Part shown: positions 1 through 6,569 of the stretch, piece after piece
Position numbering within the stretch: position 1 is the first letter of the stretch
How the letters are laid out: the number at the start of each line of letters is the position of its first letter
DNA from: a virus
Strand: one strand, 5' to 3'
Length of the DNA: 40,111 nucleotides
IMG/VR virus record: IMGVR_UViG_3300047289_000043
Span: 1-40,111 of that record
The notes under the pieces: generated by a model
The model's input: the letters and a program-made list of their open reading frames with translations, nothing else
The model's database searches: none
What the model was told of the DNA's origin: nothing
Position numbers and translations under genes: made by a program

Positions 1-1
1 C

Positions 2-592
2 GTGGTTTTGAATAACACGTTTGAAGCACCCATGAAGGCATCATGGTTTCAGCTAACGACTGGTGCGCAACACGAAGTGAAGTGTCTAGCTGACAACATC
101 TTTTACGAAGCAGGTAATGAACCACACGATGGCAAAGTCGCTGTTGCAATGGTCACTCTTAACAGAGTCACTAGCAATCAATATGAAGACAGCATCTGTG
201 GAGTCGTGAAAGAGAAGATTAAAGGCACCTGCCAATTTTCATGGTGGTGTCAGGACAGAGAGCGTAACGCTGCTATTAACCATAACCTGACCCCACGACA
301 AAAAGAAATTTACAATGATATCTTAGCTATTGCTTTGAACATCTATATGAACTACGGTAGAATAGAGGATCCGACTAAAGGCGCTTTGTTCTATCACGCT
401 GATTACGTTCGACCAAATTGGAAGAATCTAAACGTCACTACTAAGATTGGAAGACATATCTTCTATGTTAAGAGTGACAAATTTAAGAAAGGTGATGTAC
501 ACAATGGCACACATGATGCAGAAATTAAATCTCGATTTGCTGAGCAAGGAGCAGTCAAACCACTCGTTCTACTTGCTTATGGAGGAAGTTAG
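2..592 (+). CDS. SleB-type cell-wall hydrolase (5' end may be truncated)
   Basis: Predicted peptidoglycan hydrolase of the SleB / Hydrolase_2 family, whose bacterial members act as lytic transglycosylases or cortex-lytic enzymes. In a phage it would most likely act as an endolysin or particle-associated lysin. The family pattern is clear: an N-terminal segment with FYEAGNEP (candidate catalytic Glu at residue 36 counted from the first GTG), then VAMVTLNRV, then ICGVV and the CQFSWWCQ motif, ending near KIGRHIFYV at about residue 155. The reading frame opens at the second base of the window with GTG, so the true start could lie upstream; an internal ATG at 32 is an alternative. No signal peptide is visible in what is present. 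The family assignment is secure by motif, but the biological role (lysis or entry) is inferred. The 3' end overlaps the ClpP-like gene. Confidence 0.85.
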   Translation: MVLNNTFEAPMKASWFQLTTGAQHEVKCLADNIFYEAGNEPHDGKVAVAMVTLNRVTSNQYEDSICGVVKEKIKGTCQFSWWCQDRERNAAINHNLTPRQKEIYNDILAIALNIYMNYGRIEDPTKGALFYHADYVRPNWKNLNVTTKIGRHIFYVKSDKFKKGDVHNGTHDAEIKSRFAEQGAVKPLVLLAYGGS

Positions 593-1073
593 CCTAAACT
601 CCATGAAGGCACCAATCGAGTGGATTCTCGAAGCTAACTTTGCTGACGAAAAGCCAGAGTTACTAAACTTGATTATCTGTAGTCCAGGTGGCGATATGCA
701 TGCAGCATTCGCCTTGATCGATGTTATCAGAGGTAGCGCAATTCCTGTCCGTACTATTGGACTTGGTCTTATCGCTTCAGCTGGCTTGCTGCTGTTCTTA
801 GCTGGCAAGAAAGGTTATCGTATTCTTACACCGAATACTTCAATCTTGTCTCATCAATACAGCTGGGGTTCCTTCGGTAAAGAACATGAGTTGATGGCTC
901 AAGTCAAAGAATACGACTTAACCACTCACCGAATGATCTCTCACTACAAGAAGTGCACTGGCTTGAAAGAAGAAAACATCCGCAAGTTCTTACTACCACC
1001 ACAAGACATCTGGCTATCACCAGACGAAGCGTTGGAGTTGGGAATTTGTGATACTGTTAAAGATCTGAAATAA
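504..1073 (+). CDS. ClpP-like serine protease
   Basis: Protease of the ClpP/crotonase fold. Visible landmarks are the CSPGGDMHAAFA loop (oxyanion region), GLIASAGLLL carrying the candidate nucleophile Ser92, SILSHQYSWG with His117, and QDIWLSPDEA with Asp168, so the Ser-His-Asp triad looks intact (numbering from ATG 504). The start is uncertain. ATG 504 has a Shine-Dalgarno-like AAAGGTGA 8 bases upstream but overlaps the hydrolase gene by 89 bases. ATG 579 overlaps by only 14 bases but would remove the first beta strand of the fold (residues HSFYLL). Known phage ClpP-like proteins are thought to process capsid or host proteins. T4 itself uses an unrelated S78-type prohead protease (gp21), and neither that gene nor a Clp ATPase is in the window. 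Fold 0.9 sure; role unknown. Confidence 0.85.
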   Translation: MAHMMQKLNLDLLSKEQSNHSFYLLMEEVSLNSMKAPIEWILEANFADEKPELLNLIICSPGGDMHAAFALIDVIRGSAIPVRTIGLGLIASAGLLLFLAGKKGYRILTPNTSILSHQYSWGSFGKEHELMAQVKEYDLTTHRMISHYKKCTGLKEENIRKFLLPPQDIWLSPDEALELGICDTVKDLK

Positions 1074-1084
1074 GGAGAAACGAT

Positions 1085-1333
1085 ATGTCTATTGATGTTA
1101 AACCACTTGCTATTATTTGCGGTACGCTAGCATTCACAACTCTTGTTGGTTGTATTGCTTACTACGAAGTGAAGCGTGATGAACTTATGTCACGTAACAT
1201 TGAGTCTGCTATCGTAAAGGGTGTAGACCCGATGGCGGCACGTTGTTCGTACTCGAAACCTACGGACACAATCTGTGTGGTTTATGCTTCTAGCTCACAT
1301 AAAGCCGATGCACCAACCCTAATCAAAAAGTAA
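1085..1333 (+). CDS. Small single-pass membrane protein, unknown function
   Basis: An 82-residue protein with a hydrophobic segment at about residues 6-27 (PLAIICGTLAFTTLVGCIAY) and a charged segment after it, which predicts one N-terminal membrane helix with a soluble C-terminal part. The central phrase NIESAIVKGVDPMAARCSY resembles short phage proteins of unknown function that carry a 'KGVDP..ARC' motif; that resemblance is from memory and is not a functional assignment. A strong Shine-Dalgarno AAGGAGA lies directly upstream of ATG 1085, 11 bases after the ClpP-like gene, so the two are probably co-transcribed. A terminator follows. The Cys and TM content would also fit a spanin-like or lipoprotein-like accessory, but no lipobox is evident. 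Confidence 0.7.
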   Translation: MSIDVKPLAIICGTLAFTTLVGCIAYYEVKRDELMSRNIESAIVKGVDPMAARCSYSKPTDTICVVYASSSHKADAPTLIKK

Positions 1334-1351
1334 ACCTTTAGGATTACCTCG

Positions 1352-1377
1352 AAACCCCTGTTTTTACAGGGGTTTTT
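1352..1377 (+). terminator. Rho-independent terminator
   Basis: AAACCCCTG, a short T-rich loop and CAGGGGTTTTTT form a GC-containing stem followed by a T run. It closes the hydrolase/ClpP/small-membrane-protein unit and separates it from the promoter at 1423-1451. Confidence 0.85.
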
Positions 1378-1422
1378 TGCCTTCTAATCCCCTTAAAACT
1401 TGAGGGTTATTCCAGATACTTG

Positions 1423-1451
1423 TTGTCGTTTATTCCAAAGTGCTGTATAAT
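1423..1451 (+). promoter_or_regulatory. Sigma70-type promoter (TTGTCG-17-TATAAT)
   Basis: The -35 box is TTGTCG at 1423-1428, the spacer is exactly 17 bases, and the -10 box is a perfect TATAAT at 1446-1451. It lies directly after a terminator and before a cluster of small genes. The bases following the -10, AACTACATG, closely match those after the promoter at 2112-2140 (AACTGTATG). This is likely an early promoter read by unmodified host RNA polymerase. Confidence 0.85.
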
Positions 1452-1481
1452 AACTACATGTTAAGAGAGAAGGAGATTGAA

Positions 1482-1682
1482 ATGGGTTTCGAGAAAGTTG
1501 TTTTGGATAAGGTTGAGAAAGTTCTGAAAACCGATAACCGTGCATATTTTGCTTACGGTACAATGGCTGTTGAATGTTCAGCCAAAGAAGCTGCTAAGAT
1601 TGAGACTGCTCTGTTGAAAGATGCTACATACGGCATTATCGTCTCAAAAGCAGGTGAGGAATTTCTTTTCGATTTTGTGTGA
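1482..1682 (+). CDS. Small hypothetical protein (66 aa)
   Basis: No family recognised. It is a compact acidic/lysine-rich protein with helix- and strand-forming segments and no membrane segment. The start at ATG 1482 is chosen because AAGGAG (1470-1475) sits at good spacing before it. An in-frame ATG at 1458 lies 7 bases after the TATAAT of the upstream promoter, so a longer leaderless form (eight extra residues, MLREKEIE) is possible. First gene of a tight cluster: the next gene starts 8 bases after its stop. Position and promoter type suggest early expression and possibly a host-takeover role, but that is only inferred from location. Confidence 0.75.
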   Translation: MGFEKVVLDKVEKVLKTDNRAYFAYGTMAVECSAKEAAKIETALLKDATYGIIVSKAGEEFLFDFV

Positions 1683-1690
1683 GGTGTAAA

Positions 1691-1885
1691 ATGGCTGAAG
1701 TCAAACTGAATGGTCTGTTTAAAGTTACTGTCACTGAGTATGAGCGTGGTTGGGGACAACGTACTGACCCCGAAGACACCAAGTTCTTCACTACACGAGA
1801 AGAAGCTGAGAAGTACCAAGCCCACTGGGAGAAGGGTGGCACACCAGACTATTTCTGGCGTGCTCAAATTGAGAAAGTTGATTAA
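1691..1885 (+). CDS. Small conserved phage protein with 'YERGWGQR' motif
   Basis: A 64-residue soluble protein. The core phrase EYERGWGQRTDPEDTKFF, followed by a 'TTREEAEKYQ' helix and a C-terminal YFWRAQIEK strand, resembles a widespread family of small phage proteins of unknown function (recognised from memory of the motif, not a search). ATG 1691 is preferred over an in-frame GTG at 1679 because GAGGTG at 1681-1686 serves as the ribosome binding site. Its TAA stop overlaps the next ATG by one base (TAATG), indicating translational coupling. Confidence 0.75.
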   Translation: MAEVKLNGLFKVTVTEYERGWGQRTDPEDTKFFTTREEAEKYQAHWEKGGTPDYFWRAQIEKVD

Positions 1886-2115
1886 TGGTTGCTAACGTCC
1901 ACTTCCTCCGTAAGCTGGCGTCTGACGAGTTGCGAGACACCATGTTCTTTGCAACTGGTCAGGTTCCTTCCAAAGAACGAGACCCAAACTTTGTAATGCT
2001 CAGAGCCGACTGGCTGAATGTTAAGGTTGTTACAAGCCGAAACATCTTAGTCAATGGTGACAAGTGTAAGTCTGTTCCCGAAGCTAAGTTCGCCATCCAG
2101 CAACTTATTGCTTGA
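1885..2115 (+). CDS. Small hypothetical protein (76 aa)
   Basis: Not recognised. A 76-residue soluble protein with an N-terminal helix (FLRKLASDELRDTMFFATG), a central strand-rich part and a C-terminal helix (EAKFAIQQLI). It is translationally coupled to the preceding gene through a TAATG junction. Its own stop codon TGA (2113-2115) lies within the -35 box of the next promoter, so gene end and promoter share bases. Probably an early gene. Confidence 0.7.
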   Translation: MVANVHFLRKLASDELRDTMFFATGQVPSKERDPNFVMLRADWLNVKVVTSRNILVNGDKCKSVPEAKFAIQQLIA

Positions 2116-2140
2116 CATTTATTCATCATTGGGGTATAAT
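2112..2140 (+). promoter_or_regulatory. Consensus sigma70 promoter (TTGACA-17-TATAAT)
   Basis: A perfect match to the bacterial consensus: TTGACA at 2112-2117, a 17-base spacer and TATAAT at 2135-2140. The predicted transcription start (6-7 bases after the -10) falls on or next to ATG 2147, and there is no Shine-Dalgarno sequence between the -10 box and that ATG. This suggests a leaderless or near-leaderless transcript. The -35 box overlaps the stop codon of the preceding gene. Confidence 0.9.
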
Positions 2141-2146
2141 AACTGT

Positions 2147-2497
2147 ATGGCACTTATACATACCACTCTTCAAAAAAGTAAGAAACGTAAACCTAACGCT
2201 AAGCAGCGTGAGTTAGACGCAAGCTGGGAAAAACTTATGGCAAAATATGAAGCACCAAAGAAAAAGATTAACCGTGCATCTTCTCTGAGCGAGTCTGGGT
2301 ATAGCTTGTCTATTCCTGCTGGTCGTGATAGCAAGCAGTACCCATCACGTGACACTGGCGTGGGTTCCACTGCACTACGTGCACCAAAGGTTTATACTGG
2401 CACAGCAATGCTCGGCGTAGCTACCATGCACAAAAGCAATTCTGTTCCTGTGTTCTCTAGCCAAGAGGCTACCGAAATTTCATCAATGCGTCGTTAA
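2147..2497 (+). CDS. Conserved phage protein of unknown function
   Basis: A 116-residue, strongly basic N-terminus (LQKSKKRKPNAKQRELDASW) leads into a low-complexity middle and ends in LGVATMHKSNSVPVF with a terminal ISSMRR. The layout of a basic N-terminus, an 'SLSIPAGRDS' segment and a conserved 'HKSN.VPVF' tail resembles hypothetical proteins found in diverse phages; no function is known to me. The start at 2147 is fixed by the promoter, because upstream in-frame starts would lie upstream of or within the -10 element. No Shine-Dalgarno sequence precedes it, so initiation may be leaderless. The next gene begins 11 bases downstream. Confidence 0.75.
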   Translation: MALIHTTLQKSKKRKPNAKQRELDASWEKLMAKYEAPKKKINRASSLSESGYSLSIPAGRDSKQYPSRDTGVGSTALRAPKVYTGTAMLGVATMHKSNSVPVFSSQEATEISSMRR

Positions 2498-2508
2498 GGA
2501 AATATATT

Positions 2509-2799
2509 ATGTTCAATCGCCACTCAATCGAATCTAAAATGCTCGACCTGACTATCCAACGTGACGTTGCTGGGCTGAATGCCTTGCTGCGTGACTTGAT
2601 GACCCAACGTAAGAAAATGGACGTTTGGTTTGATAAGTATCTGGATGCAGTCGACTCACAAATGGATCCTTCCGTCTCTGACAGTCCTGTGTGGAAACTG
2701 TACAACAGCAAGTTTGCTGAGTATGAAGACCTGCAAGCTGCCATCAAGAGCGTAAACTACTTCCGAGAAAAATACAATGTCCCAACCGCTACTGTTTAA
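2509..2799 (+). CDS. Hypothetical helical protein (96 aa)
   Basis: Not recognised as a named family. It is predicted to be largely alpha-helical: residues 6-32 (SIESKMLDLTIQRDVAGL onward) and 68-92 (SKFAEYEDLQAAIKSVNYF) look like two helices joined by an acidic Pro/Ser linker, possibly a helical hairpin. AAGGAA lies 9 bases before ATG 2509. The 3' end overlaps the gp33-like gene by 23 bases, so the two are probably coupled. The position next to gp33 and gp59 suggests a replication or transcription accessory role, by location only. Confidence 0.65.
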   Translation: MFNRHSIESKMLDLTIQRDVAGLNALLRDLMTQRKKMDVWFDKYLDAVDSQMDPSVSDSPVWKLYNSKFAEYEDLQAAIKSVNYFREKYNVPTATV

Positions 2800-3010
2800 A
2801 GACTCCAACTCTTTTTCTACCTACATCGAGAATGCTGTTAGGCAGAAGAAGGGTTTGACTCACTTAGATGCTGTACTTGATTATTGCCGTGTCAACTTTA
2901 TTGACCCTGCTGAGATCAAAAGCCTAATCAATAAGTCATTGAAGGAAAAGATGCGAATCGACTTCCAGAACGATGGCTATCTTCCCAAGAACGCAACACT
3001 AGATATATGA
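2777..3010 (+). CDS. 33: gp33-like late transcription co-activator
   Basis: Likely homologue of T4 gp33, the small RNA-polymerase-binding protein that links the sliding clamp gp45 to late promoter opening together with gp55. In divergent T4-like phages gp33 carries a core of the type 'tHlDAVldYC...ieiE.i.sLInksLKeKi', and here THLDAVLDYCRVNFIDPAEI followed by INKSLKEKMRIDF matches. The C-terminal hydrophobic tail (YLPKNATLDI) corresponds to the clamp-contacting end known for gp33/gp55. At 77 residues it is shorter than T4 gp33 (112). The gene order 33-59-32 is also the T4 order, which supports the call. No clear Shine-Dalgarno sequence is present; translation may depend on coupling to the overlapping upstream gene. 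Confidence 0.75.
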   Translation: MSQPLLFKDSNSFSTYIENAVRQKKGLTHLDAVLDYCRVNFIDPAEIKSLINKSLKEKMRIDFQNDGYLPKNATLDI

Positions 3011-3011
3011 C

Positions 3012-3644
3012 ATGGATGGCTTTAGAGCTTACAAGTATTACATTGCAACTAAGCTGCACTTCACCACAGACAAGTTCAATGTCTTTGAAAACTCCAACGT
3101 AAAAGGATCGAGAGATGCCTTCTTTAACCGAAATGACCGATACATATTTGAAAAACTTGCACGAAAGTTTACAAGTGACCACGATCTTATACAGTACTAT
3201 GTGGCAAATTTCGCTTACGGCAATGATGCCGTCGCTTATCACGATAGTGAGTCTGACACAAACCTAACTGTTTGGACAAAGCGTAAACAATCTATTACAC
3301 GAATCTTTGAGAACGACCTGTCTGCAATAATCCTTCATCTTGAGAAAGAGAAGAAAGGTCAGACAGAGTTGTTCACCTTTAATGATAACAACTTCCCTGA
3401 ATTATTCAAGTTATACCTTGGACACTATGTCACTATTGAGTCACTCTCTATACTCAACCAATTCCAAACCTTCTTACCATCTTGGAGGCAAAATGCAAAC
3501 TTGATATGGGACGAAGAATGCCGTAGAATTGAGAAGGTAAAGGGCTTTGTTAAATACGACGAGTCCAAGCTAACTCCAGTTTACAAAAAGTTTTTAGAGG
3601 ATTTAAGCGAGTTAAAGCATGGGACGCACATACAGGAAAGATAA
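3012..3644 (+). CDS. 59: gp59 helicase loader
   Basis: Homologue of T4 gp59, which binds forked DNA and gp32 and loads the gp41 replicative helicase. The N-terminus is diagnostic (GFRAYKYYIATKLHFTTDKF), followed by FFNRNDRYIFEKLARKF and the YYVANFAYGN segment. The 210-residue length is close to T4 gp59 (217). The start is ATG 3012, one base after the gp33 stop codon; an ATG at 3018 would remove the first residues of the conserved segment. Its 3' end overlaps the next small gene by 26 bases and gp32 follows, so the helicase loader and its ssDNA-binding partner are likely co-expressed. Confidence 0.93.
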   Translation: MDGFRAYKYYIATKLHFTTDKFNVFENSNVKGSRDAFFNRNDRYIFEKLARKFTSDHDLIQYYVANFAYGNDAVAYHDSESDTNLTVWTKRKQSITRIFENDLSAIILHLEKEKKGQTELFTFNDNNFPELFKLYLGHYVTIESLSILNQFQTFLPSWRQNANLIWDEECRRIEKVKGFVKYDESKLTPVYKKFLEDLSELKHGTHIQER

Positions 3645-3819
3645 TTCTTGGGAGGATGATAACCGCAAGCAGCGTGGTTACAGCCCGAAAAAAAGTAAAA
3701 AAAGTTTTAGTACCTCTGGTATGAAAGTACTAAATAACTATGTTGAGGATGAAGTCGATCACATAGACTTTGACCAAGACGAAAAACATACTAATCATAC
3801 ATCCAATCATACGACATAA
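3619..3819 (+). CDS. Small charged protein between gp59 and gp32
   Basis: A 66-residue, very hydrophilic and probably disordered protein: a basic N-terminal half (RKQRGYSPKKSKKS), an acidic second half (DEVDHIDFDQDE) and a His/Thr/Asn-rich end (HTNHTSNHTT). No family recognised. ATG 3619 lies inside the gp59 gene (26-base overlap). The C-terminal repeat is encoded by repeated AATCATAC-type DNA that also forms the leader of gp32, so the odd C-terminus may be a by-product of a regulatory RNA sequence. A real short gene is likely from spacing, coupling and the AAAGGA before gp32 that follows it, but function is unknown. Confidence 0.65.
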   Translation: MGRTYRKDNSWEDDNRKQRGYSPKKSKKSFSTSGMKVLNNYVEDEVDHIDFDQDEKHTNHTSNHTT

Positions 3820-3830
3820 AGGACATACAA
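3782..3830 (+). promoter_or_regulatory. G-poor leader with AATCATAC repeats upstream of gp32 (putative translational operator)
   Basis: The bases before ATG 3831 are almost free of G until the Shine-Dalgarno AAAGGA and contain two direct copies of AATCATAC (3793-3800 and 3805-3812), so the mRNA here should be essentially unstructured. In T4, gp32 represses its own translation by binding cooperatively to an unstructured A/U-rich leader. The composition here fits such an operator, but no pseudoknot nucleation site was identified and autoregulation is an inference. Confidence 0.4.
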
Positions 3831-4772
3831 ATGGATATTCAAGCACTACGCAAAATGCGCAATCAAGACTTCTCCAAAATCGCTGGAGAGTTTGACAAAA
3901 TGTCTAACCCCGATTCTGCGGGTGGCAAATCATACAAAGACGAACGTGTCTGGAAACTAGAACCAGATAAAGCAGGTAACGCAACAGCCGTTATTCGCTT
4001 CCTTCCTCGCACAGAAGGTGATGAACTTCCTTGGGTTCGTGTCTTTAATCATTCCTTCCAAGGTCCAACAGGCAAGTGGTACATCGAAAACTCCCTAACA
4101 ACTTTGGGCGAGAACGATCCAGTGGGCGAACTGAATTCACGTTTGTGGAACAGTGGCTCAGAAGCCAACAAAGAAATTGCTCGTAAGCAAAAGCGTAAGC
4201 TGACTTACATCGCAAACGTGCTAATCATCTCCGATCCTAAGCATCCAGAAAACGAAGGACAAGTTCGCTTGTTTAAGTTTGGTAAGAAAATCTTTGATAA
4301 GATTATGGATAAAGCCAAGCCAACCTTCGAAGATGAAAAGCCAGTCAACGTGTTTGACTTGTGGGAGGGTGCAGACTTTAAATTGCGTATGCGCAAGGTT
4401 GATGGTTATTCTAACTACGACCAGTCTATGTTCTCTGAGCCATCCGAATTGCACGGTGGTGATGAAGACAAATTGCTAGAAGTTGTTTCTAAGCAGCACA
4501 AGTTGTCCGAGTTCTTGGACAAGAAAAACTTCAAGTCTTATGACGACTTGTCTAAGAAGTTGAATGATGTGTTGAGCGAAACTGCCGCAGCACCTCGTGC
4601 TTCAGCTGCTAAGATGGCTGATGATTTGAGTGATTATACTCCACCAACTCGTAATGTTCCAACTGCATCTGCACCAAAGATGACAGAGAAGCCAGCACCT
4701 GCGCCAGCAGCAAGTGCTGATGAGGACGACGACATGATGGGTTATTTCCAGAAGATCGCAAACGAGAAGTGA
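3831..4772 (+). CDS. 32: gp32 single-stranded DNA-binding protein
   Basis: Homologue of T4 gp32, the cooperative ssDNA-binding protein of replication, recombination and repair. The OB-fold core is recognisable: VFNHSFQGPTGKWYIENSL at residues 71-89, RKQKRKLTYIANVLIISDP, FKFGKKIFDKI and DLWEGADFKLRMRKVDGYSN. The C-terminus is acidic (DEDDDMMGYF), as expected for the partner-binding tail, after an Ala/Pro-rich linker. Length is 313 residues, against 301 in T4. The zinc site of T4 gp32 (one His and three Cys) is not conserved: His74 aligns with the T4 ligand, but the protein contains no cysteine at all. A Shine-Dalgarno AAAGGA precedes ATG 3831, and a bidirectional terminator follows 13 bases after the stop codon. 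Confidence 0.95.
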   Translation: MDIQALRKMRNQDFSKIAGEFDKMSNPDSAGGKSYKDERVWKLEPDKAGNATAVIRFLPRTEGDELPWVRVFNHSFQGPTGKWYIENSLTTLGENDPVGELNSRLWNSGSEANKEIARKQKRKLTYIANVLIISDPKHPENEGQVRLFKFGKKIFDKIMDKAKPTFEDEKPVNVFDLWEGADFKLRMRKVDGYSNYDQSMFSEPSELHGGDEDKLLEVVSKQHKLSEFLDKKNFKSYDDLSKKLNDVLSETAAAPRASAAKMADDLSDYTPPTRNVPTASAPKMTEKPAPAPAASADEDDDMMGYFQKIANEK

Positions 4773-4784
4773 AATACTCGGCAT

Positions 4785-4813
4785 AAAAAAAGCCCTCTTC
4801 GGAGGGCTTTTTT
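4785..4813. terminator. Bidirectional terminator between converging gp32 and tape-measure genes
   Basis: A symmetric hairpin with a run of A on the left arm and of T on the right: AAAAAAAGCCCTC, tetraloop TTCG, GAGGGCTTTTTT. The stable cUUCGg-type loop and the U run on both strands mean it can end transcription of gp32 (plus) and of the long leftward morphogenesis operon (minus), whose last stop codon lies only 2 bases beyond it. Confidence 0.92.
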
Positions 4814-4814
4814 G

Positions 4815-6569
4815 TTATCCATATGATCGTTTTCGTAGATAATCATTGGTTGGATTGTCAGAGTTCCTTGGTGACGGCGATGCAACTGCAGTCGTAGACT
4901 TCTGGTTAGATACCTTACTGTTATTGACAACAGTGGTAACATTAGTAGCAGCAGGTGTTGTTTTACCAGCTTCGACTTCTTTAGAGTCGGCAGCAACTTT
5001 ATCAGATAGCTTTGCCTTATCGCCTTCGACTTTACCTGTCGTTGCCACAGCAGCTGTTATCTTCTTTGCTTCTGGAGAAGCTGCTGATACTGTAGCAGCA
5101 GATGCAGGAGTAGATGAACTACCACCAGAGTCTTTACTCTCAGACTTAAATGGATGCCACGGACCAAACTGCTTACCAAGAACACTGAATCCAGGGATCT
5201 CGAAGTTTTTGAACCCATCGAACAGAGACATAATACCATCACCTAATGCACTAAAGAAGTTTTCAAATGGCTTGAAGATGTACTCATTGATAGTCTCACC
5301 TGCCCAGTCTACAAGTTCTTTGATAACCTTAGCATCAATCAAACCAAACGTCAAGAAGTCTAGGATACCACCAAGACCAGCGATAAGTGCTTCGGTGATA
5401 GAACCAGTTTCCATGAATGTATTGAAGCCATCCATAATGCCGTTGACCAGCGCACCAACGATTGCCAGTGGTGCCAATACCTTAGAGAAAATCTTCAACA
5501 ACATCTTAGGGTTGAACAAGAATTTAAATGCACTGGTAATACCTGTCATTAGCATACCACCGATACTCGATAGAGCACCCATTAGGCTGCTGATCAATCC
5601 AGTGATAAACTTCTTTGGACCGCCGAGCAGATTACCTAAGAATCCACCACCTTCTGGTTTGGTTTCTTTCTTTTCGCTGCCACCTTCACCACGAGTATTT
5701 TCTTCGATCTTAGACAACAACTCTAGTTGGCTGTCCATCTTACGACCGTTTTCCAATTCCTCTTCACTGCTTGACATCGCATCAGCTACGGCATTACCTT
5801 GTTCTTTCTTTTCCTTCTTGAACTTGTCGATATCAACAACGTTGCTTTTGGATGATCGTTCAACTCTAGGTTTACCGCTTGGTGTGATTCCGTCTCTGAA
5901 TCTGCTGTCTTTCTGAGCTAAGTCTGCGGCAAGACCTGCTTGCTGTGTAGACTCACTTGAACGACCCACTTGGGATTCACTAAATCCTTGATCTCTTAGA
6001 CGACTTAGTTCTTTATTGTTGTCTTGAACTTTAACAAGAGCATCGTTACCCTTTTCGAACTGATTACCAAAGGTCTTAGATGCTTTCTCAACACCACCAC
6101 CAATACCTTTGACATAGTTCTTGTCTACGTTCAGACGATCCTTAACGTATTGTTGTTTGGCTTCACGCTTTTCGAGAGCAGCATCAGCGATACCGCTGAA
6201 CATACCAGTGCTACCCTTTTTTACGATACCTGTTTTATCTAAGAAGCCACGTAAGGTGAATAACTTCTTGAAATCGTCCACACGTTCTTTAACTGCACCA
6301 CCAGCACCTTTGTAAGACTTAACACGATCAGCCTTTTCGCCGACCGCACCTGTCCCACCACTTTCCTTCATCTGCTGCTTGATGATTTCGGTTAAGTTCT
6401 TTAGGGATGTGTTAAGAATCTCTGTGGCAGTGAGGTTTTTCTTCTCAACTTCCACAGAGTCTTTTGCTAGCTTGTCAGCCATGCCTTCGTTATGAGTTTG
6501 AGCGGATATTCCCGCCCCACCCATCTTGGCTTTGTAGTCTGCCAACTTAATAATTGCTGCCTTTGTCAT
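4815..6569 (-). CDS. Putative tail tape-measure protein (gp29-position)
   Basis: A 584-residue protein, close to the length of T4 gp29 (590), the tail-length determinator. It has a charged, probably helical/coiled N-terminal half (1-300, rich in Lys, Glu and Gln), a long hydrophobic stretch at about 310-450 with several membrane-like helices (for example GGMLMTGITSAFKFLF and LAPLAIVGALVNGIM), and an Ala/Ser/Thr-rich C-terminus ending in NDYLRKRSYG. This layout is typical of tape measures that later insert into the host membrane. Direct sequence identity to gp29 is not something I can show, so the call rests on composition, length and position immediately after the gp26/frameshift unit. The start ATG overlaps the stop codon of the frameshift frame (ATGA). 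A long open frame on the opposite strand (4846-5916) is a shadow. Confidence 0.65.
   Translation of the reverse strand: MTKAAIIKLADYKAKMGGAGISAQTHNEGMADKLAKDSVEVEKKNLTATEILNTSLKNLTEIIKQQMKESGGTGAVGEKADRVKSYKGAGGAVKERVDDFKKLFTLRGFLDKTGIVKKGSTGMFSGIADAALEKREAKQQYVKDRLNVDKNYVKGIGGGVEKASKTFGNQFEKGNDALVKVQDNNKELSRLRDQGFSESQVGRSSESTQQAGLAADLAQKDSRFRDGITPSGKPRVERSSKSNVVDIDKFKKEKKEQGNAVADAMSSSEEELENGRKMDSQLELLSKIEENTRGEGGSEKKETKPEGGGFLGNLLGGPKKFITGLISSLMGALSSIGGMLMTGITSAFKFLFNPKMLLKIFSKVLAPLAIVGALVNGIMDGFNTFMETGSITEALIAGLGGILDFLTFGLIDAKVIKELVDWAGETINEYIFKPFENFFSALGDGIMSLFDGFKNFEIPGFSVLGKQFGPWHPFKSESKDSGGSSSTPASAATVSAASPEAKKITAAVATTGKVEGDKAKLSDKVAADSKEVEAGKTTPAATNVTTVVNNSKVSNQKSTTAVASPSPRNSDNPTNDYLRKRSYG

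Noticed and set aside
447-503. Longest possible start (447) of the ClpP-like gene
   Set aside because: It would overlap the hydrolase gene by almost 150 bases and adds residues with no family similarity; ATG 504 or 579 is more plausible.
4846-5916. A 356-codon open frame on the plus strand opposite the tape-measure gene
   Set aside because: The minus-strand frame is longer, has a coupled start (ATGA) and the expected charge and hydrophobic layout. The plus frame is Pro/Leu/Ser-rich as expected for an antisense shadow and lies downstream of a terminator without a ribosome binding site.
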